A stretch of 64,000 nucleotides of DNA. Origin: Bedellia somnulentella (lineage: Eukaryota > Arthropoda > Insecta > Lepidoptera > Bedelliidae). This document shows, one piece after another, positions 40,881 to 51,891 of the stretch; the first letter of the stretch is position 1, and each line of letters begins with the position of its first letter. The stretch is from positions 4,030,001-4,094,000 of the forward strand of contig OY755181.1 in the NCBI GenBank assembly GCA_963576735.1, written 5' to 3'. The notes beneath the pieces were generated by a model. That model searched no databases. It had not been told where the DNA came from and saw only the letters and a program-made list of their open reading frames with translations. The position numbers and the translations under genes are program-made.

Positions 40881-41948
40881 CTGTTTTAAACTACCGTGTA
40901 AATTTAATGTCAACGTTGCTTTACTATTACAAATAAATATAATATAAAAGTACACTCCGCGCGCGATGCCAGCTGCTGGCAAAACGTCATAGCTTGACAG
41001 ATACGGTGTTTTGAGCTCCCAGTTGCTCGCCGCCGCGCCAATGCAACGGCTAAGTAAGATATTGGCATAAGTATAATAAATTGTTGACCCAATCAAAGTG
41101 AACGTACTTACATACATATACTTCAGAGAGAGAAATAGTATGGTTTCGGAATATGTCTTTTTTATCTTGGGATTAAGTTTATATATTTGCATATTTTTTT
41201 TTGTAATTATTAATTTAATACCTTTAGTGTGAATGTTGTGTTTTCAACTTTCCGACAACGGTAGTCGACGACACAGTTCGATGGCTCTTGTAATTCGTCC
41301 CGACCTCTCGAGTGGAGATTCAACATTTTTATCACCACCCATAACAACAGATGAATCAACTCAGCGGAATGCATGCGAATAGATTTGTATTGATATTCTT
41401 GAAATTTTATCGTTTCTGAGTTTTAAATGGTTTTATTAAAATCAAGGTTGTTAACATTGGGTAGATTAAGAAACACATATTTGATATATTGTTTGTTTTA
41501 AAATACGATACAACGCAAAAGCATTTAAAAAAAAGTTTGTATAATTTGATAAATTACACAAGCTGGTTCTAGCTGAAAAACAGCGTACTTTAGCTGACAT
41601 GTCCTGCGAGATACGCAGCTGAGGCACATGTGCTGAGCCGATTCAGCAACGTTAGTAATTTATCCAACTTTTTTACCAATTTTTTTTATTTTTAATAAAA
41701 TATTTTTCTTCTCCTCCTTCTTAACGAAATCATCGTGAAAAAACCTACACGGCCGAATTTGACTCAGTGATGTGTCAGCAATTGCCAGCATCTTCATACA
41801 CAGCGGCCCTAGCTTTTCTTCTTACGTCAATATATTGGATATCTAAACCCCCGCCAACATAAATTAATATTAGAAAGGTCAGGTGCTGTTCAATATAGGT
41901 AGCATCAGACTTGTGAGAACAAGTTGTGTCAAGTGAGAATTGAGAAAC
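40881..41948. other. Intergenic stretch
   Basis: 40960-41060 is GC-richer ('gcgcgcgatgccagctgctg') without a recognisable gene. 41723-41800 may be a SINE-B relic ('catcgtgaaaaaacctacac'). Confidence 0.4.
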
Positions 41949-41960
41949 TGAATGAAACGA

Positions 41961-42210
41961 ATAAAAGATGTTATTAAAGGAAAGAAAAATTTCGACACTG
42001 GCGGGGTTCGAACCCGCGACCTTCGGGTATACGCCCCCGTCGCTCTGCCAACTGAGCTACAGTGTCAGTTGGCAGAGCGACGGGGGCGTATACCCGAAGG
42101 TCGCGGGTTCGAACCCCGCCAGTGTCGAAATTTTTCTTTCCTTTAATAACATCTTTTATTTATGAGTAATAATCCCCACATGAGGAATTCATGTCAAAAA
42201 ACATTAAATT
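41961..42210 (+). mobile_element. SINE-C perfect palindrome (95-nt arms) with 12-bp TSD
   Basis: Left arm 41961-42055 is antisense SINE-C; loop 42056-42064 'gctacagtg'; right arm 42065-42159 is its exact complement; the sense element then runs on to 'gtcaaaaaacattaaat'. 'tgaatgaaacga' flanks the whole at 41949-41960 and 42210-42221. No mismatch found by eye in the arms, so it is young. Confidence 0.93.
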
Positions 42211-42342
42211 GAATGAAACGAAATCTGCCAGTATCTCACTGTTTGCGTGACATATTCACTCTCACGCGCCTCATGCTGCGAGGATAGAATTATATGTTAT
42301 TGGATTGAATCAGGCGTTACTTTGCGGAAATCCATAGCAATA

Positions 42343-42810
42343 CTAATATTAATAAATTTCTTCGCTTAATTCCGCTAAATAATACCTGCAGTCTTCATGC
42401 AACATGCACTGTGCACCGCCCGCCCTTCCACTTACAAGAAATCGAAAAGCAGTCAATGCACCACACACACACCCGCAAGCGAAAACCACAGGCAACCACA
42501 AACATGCGACGCGTTTCGACTCAACACGAGTCATTGACGAGCAGTTAGTAGACAGTTCGGCAGCTGACCACCGAGTACCCGAAAGTAGCTGCCGAACTGT
42601 CTACTAACTGCTCGTCAATGACTCGTGTTGAGTCGAAACGCGTCGCATGTTTGTGGTTGCCTGTGGTTTTCGCTTGCGGGTGTGTGTGTGGTGCATTGAC
42701 TGCTTTTCGATTTCTTGTAAGTGGAAGGGCGGGGCGGTGCACAGTGCATGTTGCATGAAGACTGCAGGTATTATTTAGCGGAATTAAGCGAAGAAATTTA
42801 TTAATATTAG
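42343..42810. repeat. Giant GC-rich hairpin, 223/224-nt arms, 21-nt loop
   Basis: Left arm 42343-42565, loop 42566-42586, right arm 42587-42810. The arms are identical apart from one missing C in a C-run on the left. The arms are far richer in G and C than the neighbourhood. Each gives the same open frame in mirror image, which follows from the palindrome and is not evidence of a protein. The direct repeat 'tagaattatatgt' occurs at 42285-42297 and 42808-42820. Confidence 0.95.
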
Positions 42811-43077
42811 AATTATATGTATCTATCATTCCTTCAGTTCCAGTTAAGTAAAAAAAAAACAATAATATTAAAAAGGTAGTATCCATATTATTTGGTCCCG
42901 TTAAAACAATGCACGATCGGTGTAGACAAGAGGATCGTTAGCGCTGAAGTCTATATATTTACCAATACTGACAGACTGACAGGCGCATAGCACAATACAA
43001 TGTATAATGTTTAGTGTTGTTTCGTAAAACTATGAAAGCCAAACTTTAAAGTATTGTATTTTATCTGTTATCTAAAT

Positions 43078-43163
43078 TCATACATACATACATATACTCA
43101 CGGCTATAAATCCCGTAACGGGGTAGCCAGAGCTTTGGAATGAAAAATTCCTCAGCCACACTT
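43078..43163 (-). mobile_element. SINE-A, 5'-truncated, 12-bp TSD
   Basis: 'tgttatctaaat' flanks at 43066-43077 and 43164-43175. Only the 3' 86 bp are present, from the CATA tail to 'cctcagccaca'. Confidence 0.92.
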
Positions 43164-43175
43164 TGTTATCTAAAT

Positions 43176-44229
43176 GTTCACATGAATGAATTCTTCCTAT
43201 CATAAGAAGATGTGTTATTGAATTTCTATATTCTATTCTATCGTTTGCACCGTTAATCCAAAAATCATTTCACAATTTGATAACATTATTCATAATAACA
43301 AAAACTGTTTGTTTTGTCAGTCAAACTATGGGGTCCGTGCCTGAGGGATCTAATAGACATAAAGATCGGTTCACGATACAGATGTCTTGGGTATTATTCG
43401 TGGTTATAATCACAATATCAATATGATAGATATAACCCAGTTTGGTATGATAAAAATGGTAAATCATCTCATAGATTGATAAAAGTCAGCCAAACCAAAC
43501 TAGCCAACGCATGGTGAGTTCATGCTTTAGGATATTTATAGTCGTTTGTCTGCATGCCCAAACTCAGCTAGTGCGGTGGACTAGAGCCAAAGCAGCCTTT
43601 TCAGGGTAAGTTCGATCTCCTCAGTGTAGATATATATGAACGCTGATGGGGCAGTAGCCCGGAGTAGTAGCGGAGTACCGCACTCGTGTTGATTTGAAAT
43701 GGTAATATTCCGTTTATGGCAGTTTAAGTAAGCATATTATAACTGATCTTAATATTTTTATAGGCTCGTGATTGATGTAAAAATAGATGTAATATGAACC
43801 TTTATTTGATATTTTTACATTTGAATAAACAATGGCTAATTCTATTTTGAAATTACGACCTTCAGAAATACAAAAAGGAAAAAAAACATAATGGGAAACC
43901 CAATGCATAAGGTAACTCTCGTAGTTGGCATTCCCATTTCTAAAAACTAACCCTATAAAAACGGAAAACTAAAGAGAGGGTAATTTTGAAATTTCCTCTT
44001 CAAACTGTAGTGGGTAAAAATCCTTTCAATAGGGTTTTTTGAAGGGGTTAAAGGGTATTGAGGCGGCTTTTAATATTTAGTGAACTATATACCCCAAAAA
44101 ATATTCTTCAAAAGAGCGCTTACGGTCCCTGAATCTACGATTACTACTGCAAATTGTACGAGGTGTCTAACGGTGTAGATCTTTTTAAGTTTGACTGATT
44201 TTGACTGGTTTAGACTGAGCCTGAATAAA
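43176..44229. other. Intergenic stretch
   Basis: 43561-43700 ('gtgcggtggactagagcc', 'cggagtagtagcggagtacc') is GC-richer and SINE-like, with possible tRNA-type boxes, but I cannot place it in a family. The rest is unassigned. Confidence 0.35.
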
Positions 44230-44345
44230 CGACATTCTATTTTTCTACCTTTTGCCCCAATCAACTTCTAAAAGAAGCTGAAAAATTGGTGATCCCATGC
44301 TCTAGCCACCCCTTTATAAGATTTATAGCCGTGACTATACGTAGG
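44230..44345 (+). mobile_element. SINE-A, 3' half, old
   Basis: 'cttttgccccaatcaacttc', 'ccatgctctagccacccc' and 'gatttatagccgtgactata'. A 5' remnant may lie at 44040-44080. Confidence 0.7.
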
Positions 44346-44540
44346 TTCATAAAAATCTCAAATATTTCAGAGATTATCATTTTAAACAGCGCTTCGTAGT
44401 TTTAAAGTTTCCGCTCGATAAAATCACGGCATCTACCTACTTGGAAAAATATCTACACGATTTAACATGGAAAATAGAGTCAACAGTTAATATGCAATTG
44501 CAGAGTGAAAATATTCAACATTATATTCTCTTTCTTTTTG

Positions 44541-44848
44541 TCACATCTTACATTGTCACCTGCTGTTCAGAGTTACCCATGTTTAGCTTGTACAGTGTTC
44601 TCACGTGCTAGGGTGCAGGCCTATTGCCATTTTGTTCAAATACACTGTCATATATATCGAAGTACAACTTATTCATTTGCGTTTTCTCACAATGTTTTCC
44701 CTTAACTGTTAACGACCAAGATAAATTAACCACACATATGACTTTAGAAAGACAATTTGGTGTAGGCCCGACCCGGGATTTATACTCACGCCTGTCTGTA
44801 TTGGTCTTTGTCTGTCTGGTCTTTCTACCCATTTGACTATCAAGGCTG
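44541..44848 (-). mobile_element. SINE-B, older copy
   Basis: 'cacctgctgttcagagttac' to 'ccatttgactatcaaggc'. It lacks the 3' tail and has scattered changes in the core. Confidence 0.82.
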
Positions 44849-45640
44849 TTTTTTATAATATTTTGTGATAAGAACAATAATAATATATTTTTTAAGCTTT
44901 TCCCATTTAAATTCTGATTTTCTTAAGATTTGAGCCCTAAGATTGTGTACGACATGTTCAAAACATCTTTTACATGTTCTATGACTCATAAAATGCAATG
45001 TAAGAAAATTACACGACCATGTGTAAGTGACGCATATTTTAAAATTATCTCCATAAATGTTTGCATCGCTGTTGTAGAACGATTCATTTAGCATGAAGCG
45101 TCGGTTGCCAAAAGTGCATGTACCGCTTTGCGGGTAATCCACGGATAAATTTCAGCAAATGCATAAATAACCCGGCTAATTGAGATGGTGAAACTCGCAT
45201 TGCAATTTTAATCTACCTACCTAACCTTGCTTACCGCTTTTAATGACACCTTATTTTGTAGAGTTAATTAGGATATGTTTCAATAGTTTGTAATGCAGTT
45301 GTAATACAATGACATCCATTTGAATATTTGATGAAAAACTACGCAAATCTTCATCATCATTAGCCAATAGGCATTTCTGATTACGACTGGTTTTGTGTTC
45401 TGCTTTTACAAACTAAGCCGGTAAATTAGACTGCGCTATAAAATAATTTATTTACAAATTATATTTCTTACTTGTATCATGATGCGTAGTGAGCTAAGGG
45501 TAGTAATAAAAGCTCCGATAGTAAAATAAAAATTTACCTTGCAACAAATAAATTTACTGCCTAAAACACCAACTTTTCGACTACTTATGTCCGAGTAAAA
45601 ATTACGAAACGACAGAATAACATATATAAACATACATAAA
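44849..45640. other. Intergenic stretch
   Basis: No recognised gene or element. A 100-codon minus ORF (44840-45142) has no domain I know. Confidence 0.35.
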
Positions 45641-45953
45641 CATAAACGTTCACGCCGAATATCCCCGACTTTGTCACGTGATGTTCAGAGTACCCACGTT
45701 TTGCATGGGCAGTGTACTCACGTGATAGGGGGCAGGTCTATCGCCGTTTTGTACGAATACACTGTCACATGACTAAGTACAACTCAGCCATGTGGGTTTC
45801 CTCACGATGTTTTCCCTCACCGTTAACAACCATGATAAATTACCCACACATATGTCTTTAGAAAAGACAAATTGGTGTAGGCCCGACCCAGGAGTTCAAC
45901 ACTAGTCGTTTGCACGATAACCGAGTGTTGTACCCACTGGGCTATCACGGTTA
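45641..45953 (-). mobile_element. SINE-B (B2) with 50-bp internal deletion
   Basis: 'cataaacgttcacgccgaat' then 'atccccgactttgtcacgtg', skipping the 'aaggggttggcagaggtac' block. The rest is intact to 'gggctatcacgg'. Confidence 0.9.
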
Positions 45954-47065
45954 CATACTTAAACCTTCGAAAAATTAATGCGTCTGTTTATTGCCACAAT
46001 ACTTTTCTACCAAGTAAAATTATGTTCTACTGATAACAATGCTTTGTTAGTTTCTTGCCTACTAGTAGTTCATCAATTAGTGTAATTTTTGTTTCATTCA
46101 TTCGTTGTTTTTTTAACGATTTGTGTTCATAATAATCACTCTTCATTATTTTCATCACAGGTATCATTTAAAAAAACTGGCATTGGTCAAGCTTTGGTTA
46201 ATTTTATTGACAGTCGGGCATCATTTTTTGGCTCATTGCAAGTATATAATGTTTTTCACATGTATAACATTGCTAATTGGATTTGCGATTTAATTTAGTA
46301 GGAAAACTGGCACAGGTTTTCTGTGTTTTTTTTTCACTTTCATAACTTTCTCGGCCTGTTAGACCGCTTGTCACCAGTTAAAGGATACCGCATAGCTTTA
46401 CGAAATGATTAGTATCAATTCTCTGTAAAAATTAATAATCTTAATTTCATCAGAATTAACATACTAAAGTTATTTAAAAGTACACGCGTTTCAGTGTTAA
46501 GTGCGTGTGTTCCTTGACTCGTTCATAATTTTCTAAGCTGATTACATTAGCATCACTTTTATGTGACTCATGTGCAAGCACTCTAAGTTTATCGAGAATA
46601 AGATTTTATTTTATCGAAGACGTGGTTTAAAAATAAAAAGTACAAAAGTTTGTTTATAAAAAATGATCAATCACTCGCTAGTGAATTGAATTACCGTAGC
46701 GACGGCAAAGTAACCGTGCGACAAAACAACGGAAAAAAGTTAAATACCTCAATAACTATAACACTTGACTACTTACTTCTTATGCAATTGCAATTGATGC
46801 AGTGATTGAGTGTGTTAAATGAAAAAATATGATTGGAGACGGTATTGTGGTGAAAGTGATTTTTGTTCAATCATCCGTCAATTTGACGAAAGTTACCAAT
46901 TGATTGGTTTTCAACAAGTTAATCTTCGTATCCCTTGAAAAACTTCACATCTCAGAATAAAATATTGTGAGACCCATGAAAATTATATACCTGTGATTTT
47001 GTAAGCCATATTTAACGGTAATATTGATTTTATCCTGTGTGGTGTTCTATTTCAAGAATATTTAC
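45954..47065. other. AT-rich intergenic stretch
   Basis: A splice-acceptor-like 'ttttcatcacag' at 46150-46161 precedes a short open stretch, but no protein family is recognisable. Nothing else seen. Confidence 0.35.
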
Positions 47066-47446
47066 TCAGCCTTAGAATAACACTACCCCATTTCTACCCG
47101 TGGGTGATCGTAAGAGGCAACTAAGGGTATAGGGGCTTATTAAGTGATTTTTGGGCGATGTGGTTGGAGACCCGTCACCAAAAACATTTCTTATTACCAT
47201 CTTATCCCCAATCAACTTCAAAAAGTGGCTGAGGAATTTTTCATTCCAACGACGAGGGTATGGGACTTTATTAAGTGGTTTTTGAGCGATGCATCGCGAT
47301 GCTGTTGGAGACCCATCACCAATTTACTTTATTTCTACCATCTTGTCCCCTATCAACTTCCAAATGCGGCTGAGAAGTTGCTAACTCTGGAGCTCTGGTT
47401 ACCCCTTTTCGGGATTTATGGTAGTAAGTATATGTATGTATGTATT
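47066..47446 (+). mobile_element. SINE-A chimera (A1 front, A2 back)
   Basis: 47066-47250 is A1 type ('cttatccccaatcaacttc'). At 'ttcattccaacgacgagggt' it restarts inside an A2 copy ('cttgtcccctatcaacttcc', 'ccaaatgcggctgagaag') that runs to the (ATGT)n tail. The second part also has a short internal 'gatgcatcgcgatgc' duplication. Confidence 0.85.
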
Positions 47447-48150
47447 TACTTAGATGCCGCTTACTCAAACCTGTTTTTATAGCAACATATAAAATCATGA
47501 CCCACTAAAACTCAGCATAAACCGATCACGATTTTATTAATTCTGATGAAACCGTTTCGTACGGAAAAGCAACCAGTTTGGTTCCATTAGAAAAATGGAA
47601 ATTCATCCACGTCTAACGTTACGCTGCGAAAGTAATTTTCGATAAAACAATTTGTCGTTCGACCGTTACGGCCATCTGTGCGGAGACTCCGCCCTCCATT
47701 TTTCTACTTACGTAGCGTACACACTGGCGTGCTACTGTTACAGTTTCGAAGTGGGTAGTTATAGAAAAGTCTGGGGCGCTTTGATTTTACGGTGTTTTTG
47801 ATACGTCTTGTTTATATAACTTGTATCGTCTGAAAATTAAGTGTAATATATTGATTTTATTTATACAATTAACAATAAATAAATAGTAATAAAATAAGAA
47901 AAAAAAATACCAACTACCTAACCTAGCCTGGTGGAAGTGATCCGAGATGTCTGGCTGCATTTATTTATTTATTATATAATCCATTATCCGCATTATCAGC
48001 ATTATCCTTTAAGTGTAATGAATTGAGTTGATGGTTAAATATTTTAATCTCCTTTGTGATATAAGTGGATATTCATATCTGTAGTTTAATGACGTACACA
48101 CTTAGAGTATTTATTTGAATAACAAATTCAAAAATCACCTTTTAGTATAT
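47447..48150. other. Intergenic stretch
   Basis: 47620-47790 is GC-richer ('cggagactccgccctcc') but unassigned. No gene recognised. Confidence 0.35.
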
Positions 48151-48401
48151 GGCGTGTAGTGTCGTAGTGCTTAAAATATCACTACTCCTTTCTACCCACG
48201 GGTGATGTAAGAGGCGACTAAGGGTATGGGGCTTCTTTAAGTGGTTTTTGGTGATGCGGTTGAAAACCCATCACGAACGATACTTTATTTCTACTGTCCT
48301 CTCCCCTATCAACTTTCAAATGTCACTGAGGAGTTTCTAGCTCTGAAGCTCCGGCTACCTCTTTTTGGGATTTATGGCCGTGAGTATATGTATGTTTGTA
48401 T
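48151..48401 (+). mobile_element. SINE-A (A2)
   Basis: 'ggcgtgtagtgtcgtagtgc', 'cccctatcaactttcaaatg' and 'tttatggccgtgagtatatg' with ATGT tail. Confidence 0.9.
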
Positions 48402-48737
48402 GCACCTTTCATTACAAATATTTATAATAAACATTTATTATCACAGTAGCACAATCACGGGAAAAAAACTTAGGAGATAAGACAAACTCATGTGTGATCC
48501 TAAACAAAACCAAAATAACTCAACTAAAAGTGAACCCAATTCACATACATTGTAATTGATGAACATCATTAATTTATTTGCGAAAACATGCATTAATTGA
48601 ACATAAGAATATGGTCTCGATTTTATTTTGCATACATGGAGGAGATTATTTCGTTTTATAACTTCTACCAATATTTTTGCCGATAATTTAATTTTCGCTT
48701 GGGCAATCTGTTATATCACAAAGCAAATTATTGTTAC
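48402..48737. other. AT-rich intergenic stretch
   Basis: No recognised gene or element. Confidence 0.4.
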
Positions 48738-48746
48738 TAATTAGGC

Positions 48747-49114
48747 GACATGATAGTCCAGTGGGTAGAACACCCGCCCGAAAAACAGAAGGGCGTGAGT
48801 TCCAATCCTGGGACGGGCCTACACCAATTTGTCTTTTCTAAAGTCATATGTGTGGTTAATTTATCATGGTTGCTAACGGTGAGGGAAAACATCGTGAGGA
48901 AACCCACATGGCTGAGTTATACTTAGTCATGTGACAGTGTATTCGTACAAAAACGGCGATAGGCCTGCCCCCTATCACGTGAGTACACTGTCTAAGCAAA
49001 ACGTGGGTACCTTCTCTGGAAACTAGATGGCGCTTGCCATGTGAGTTCAGGAGTATTGGTACCTCTGCCAACCCCTTCGGGGATAAACCGCGTGAACGTT
49101 TATGTTATGTTATG
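48747..49114 (+). mobile_element. SINE-B (B1), full length with 9-bp TSD
   Basis: Head 'catgatagtccagtgggtag', B-box region 'gagttccaatcctggg', core, B1 block 'ctagatggcgcttgcc', tail with ATGTT. 'taattaggc' flanks at 48738-48746 and 49115-49123. This is the best reference copy of B1. Confidence 0.94.
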
Positions 49115-49151
49115 TAATTAGGCTCTAAGTAGTTGCAAACTCTAGGAAAAA

Positions 49152-49323
49152 CCATGATAGCTCAGTGGCACGAATACCACGAGTGGAAAGGTGCCGCAAA
49201 AAGGTTTATCGTTAAAAATATCCAGTTTGTTAACGGCTACACAACATGGCTGAATAATCTTAGTCGCTTGACGTTGTGTATTCGTATAAAACAGCGATAG
49301 GCTTGCCCTCTCAAACTCACAAG
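49152..49323 (+). mobile_element. SINE-B, shortened copy
   Basis: Head 'ccatgatagctcagtggcac', then a deleted middle to 'gcgataggcttgccctctc'. It meets an antisense copy at 49324. Confidence 0.75.
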
Positions 49324-49607
49324 TTCACGCCAACTATTCCTGAAGGGGTTGGCAGAGGTACTAATACTTTTGAACATCACGTGACATTGTCATCTGGTGT
49401 TCAGAGTACCCACGTTTTGCTTGGACAAGCCTATCGCCACTTAGCCATGTGGGTTTCTTCACGATGTTTGCCCTCAACGTTAACAACCATGATATATTAA
49501 ACACACATATGTCTTTAGAAAAGACAAATTGGTGTGAGCCCAATCCGGGATCAGAATACTAGTCGTCTGCACGATAAGCGGTGTTCTACCCACTGAGCTA
49601 TGACGTA
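49324..49607 (-). mobile_element. SINE-B (B2) facing the previous copy
   Basis: 'aagttcacgccaactattcc' through 'catctggtgttcagagtacc' to 'cccactgagctatgacg', with a deletion after 'tttgcttggac'. A decayed sense SINE-B 3' part follows at 49620-49700. Confidence 0.85.
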
Positions 49608-49699
49608 CTACTACTCACGAAAAAAAATCATGTGATATTCAAAAAGTTTATTAGCGCTGCCATCTTTTACCGCCTTCAGGATATACGGTGTAACATTGA

Positions 49700-50155
49700 C
49701 TTAGAGATGAAAATAGGAATACCTATTAATATAATAATGAATATCTTTATCAATGAATAAACACCAATCGGAAATCGGAATTATATGTGTAACTTCTCCC
49801 TTTTTCCACACTACTAGGAATTTTGCATTTAATGGCAGATATTCTAGACATGTACTAGAGTATTAGCAATTTAATATCTTATTGATTTTCAGTAGACTAT
49901 TCAAAATACACTGTACTTTAAATTTTAGGTTAGTTATTAAACGGCCGTTTTGACAACAGTTTTTCAAGAAAGAGGATGCTTTGGTGTTTATTTTATAGTA
50001 CATTGTAAAGTAAGTGTGTATTATTAAAAGTAAAAGAAACTGTTTTAATTAAATTTGCTTTAAAAGATTTGTTATAATTTCAAGGACTAAAATAAGAGCT
50101 CAAATGAAATCAATAAACTATTTTACTCTATTAATTTGAATTCAATTACAAATAA
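49700..50155. other. AT-rich intergenic stretch
   Basis: No recognised gene or element. Confidence 0.4.
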
Positions 50156-50461
50156 ATGTTCATAAGAACATTTTATATCTTTGAGCATTTTGACATCATT
50201 AAGTTTCCAATTTCCGTGAATTCGGGTCGCAATACGGTAAAACGATATTCGTGTTTGGACAGCAACAAATCGAATGTGCAGCATTTGTACAAGTGTTTGT
50301 GTTCAGAATACAGAAATGAGCTTTACGCTTGTATTCAGCTTATAACTGGCCGCAATATGACCAATATTAAAATGGAATCTATAAAAAATACTATCATAAA
50401 AAGCTCAGACTTCGATAAACAGTTTGGACCATTCATTTCCTCTTTGTATATAATTGGATAA
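50156..50461 (+). CDS. Hypothetical protein, 101 codons
   Basis: An ATG-to-TAA frame longer than most in this AT-rich, non-repeat stretch. The product has a Cys/charged centre ('YSCLDSNKSN', 'YKCLCSEYRNELYACIQL') with four Cys within about 30 residues, then a Lys/Ile-rich end. No signal peptide and no family recognised. It overlaps no SINE or LINE here. Its composition is less simple than chance ORFs nearby, so it could be an exon or a decayed gene piece. I assign no function. Confidence 0.25.
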   Translation: MFIRTFYIFEHFDIIKFPISVNSGRNTVKRYSCLDSNKSNVQHLYKCLCSEYRNELYACIQLITGRNMTNIKMESIKNTIIKSSDFDKQFGPFISSLYIIG

Positions 50462-50544
50462 TGGTAACAAAATATCTATTTACTTATGTTAGTAGGCATG
50501 TACGTTTAAGAAACTCTGTGTGAAGCTGAAACTAAACAAAACAT

Positions 50545-50617
50545 AATTTAATGTTTTTTGACATGAATTCCTCATGTGGGGATTATTACTTTCCTTTAAA
50601 AAACATCTTTTATTTAT
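50545..50617 (-). mobile_element. SINE-C inverted dimer, centre deleted
   Basis: 50545-50590 is the antisense 3' end ('aatttaatgttttttgacat', 'tgtggggattattact'); 50591-50617 switches to sense 'ttcctttaaaaaacatctt' and stops at 'tatttat'. Read from the minus strand this keeps both outer borders of the dimers at 31048 and 41961 while the tRNA-like centre is gone. Confidence 0.75.
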
Positions 50618-51039
50618 AAACAAAACAGTTAATGTAAAAGTTGGATTCAAATAAGCCGGTTTATTTCCAAGAAAAGAGTTCAAAACGGGTCAAAAATGCG
50701 TGAAACGTGTCGTTGAATCCTGATTTAAATTATTAAATTACAATAAGCACTAGTGATGTACAAACCTTAACCCTTTAACCAGTATAGAAAAATATAAAAT
50801 CAATTGCATTTGAGCACTATTTGAAGGTAGATGAGGTTTAAATTATGGTGGCAACTATTTTGCCTCTACTGGTAAAAGGGTTAGGCGATGTATTGAAGAC
50901 TCATGGCATATTGGCAGGTCTTTGTGAGCTCAGTTGATCTGTAAAGCCGAGACTCGAGTTCTCTTAGACACGCTTTCGAGGTAACAAAAGAGTTTGAACC
51001 TTCAAAAGAGTCTGTGTTTAAGTTTATAGTTATGGTTGT
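50618..51039. other. Intergenic stretch
   Basis: No recognised gene or element. Confidence 0.4.
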
Positions 51040-51172
51040 ATTATATGAATCTATTTTTGGTATTAGGTCTTCAATCAAATCGCCCGAAAAGGAACTGAAG
51101 AAGCCCCTATAACCTTAGTCTCCTCCTTCAATCACCCACGGGTAGTGTCATTCTAAGCCGACGCTACGCAGT
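51040..51172 (-). mobile_element. SINE-A, 5' part
   Basis: 'aatcaaatcgcccgaaaagg', 'gaagcccctataaccttag' and 'ctaagccgacgctacgcag' are the antisense SINE-A head. Confidence 0.75.
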
Positions 51173-51263
51173 AAGTTTTGTTCATGAGAACCTTATGTTA
51201 TAACTAATTAATGAAGGAAAGAAAAATTTTGACACAAGCGGGGATCGAACCCACGACCGCCAT
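51173..51263 (-). mobile_element. SINE-C, 3' fragment
   Basis: 'ttgttcatgagaaccttatg', 'gaaggaaagaaaaattttga' and 'gcggggatcgaacccacgac' follow antisense SINE-C order up to the B box. Confidence 0.75.
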
Positions 51264-51497
51264 GACATATCAATGTTTTCAAGTTTAACATATTTCTAGT
51301 CAAATCTTAGTAAAATTCAGTCGATCCACAAAATAAAGTAAATTTTGGAAGACGCGCGTTTCAAATAGAAATATTCAGAAATAATTATTTGAACCCATGA
51401 TTATTTTAACTAATCCCAATCATAGATATACATGAAAACATATTGCATAATATAGCAACAGAATGATTCAAATTTTAAAAGAAACGCGTTATATATA

Positions 51498-51743
51498 CAT
51501 ACATACATATACTCACGGCTATTATCCCTAGACGGGGTAGCCAGAGGCTAAGGAATTAGAAATTCCTCAGCCACTTTTGGAAGATGAGTGGGGAAAAGAT
51601 GATGAAATAAAGGTTGTTGGTGATGGGTCTCCAACCGCATTGCTCATAAATCCCTCAAAAGCCCCAATACCGTTAGTCACCTCTTACGTACACCCACCGG
51701 AAGAAATGGGGTAGTGCTATTCTAAGCCGACACTACACAGCTC
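51498..51743 (-). mobile_element. SINE-A (A1), full length
   Basis: 'catacatacatatactcacg' to 'gccgacactacacagc', every landmark present. Confidence 0.94.
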
Positions 51744-51891
51744 TATATATTATGTCTTAATTTATTGAAAATACAGGATATTATAAAACTATTACAATTA
51801 ATTATTGATTCCTAACTTTAGATTGCAGCACATTCCTAATAAATTAAGAAAGAATGAAAAAGAGACTTTTCAATTTAATTACTTAATTTTA

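Noticed and set aside
42404..42886. Mirror-image ORFs encoding the same His/Thr-rich peptide on both strands
   Set aside because: They arise automatically from the giant palindrome and show no known domain.
46162..46239. Candidate exon after 'ttttcatcacag'
   Set aside because: The peptide matches no family that I know and the donor 'gtatat' is weak.
47144..47482. 112-codon ORF as a gene
   Set aside because: It is a read-through of the SINE-A chimera; similar ORFs occur in other SINE-A copies (27619, 30193, 48241).
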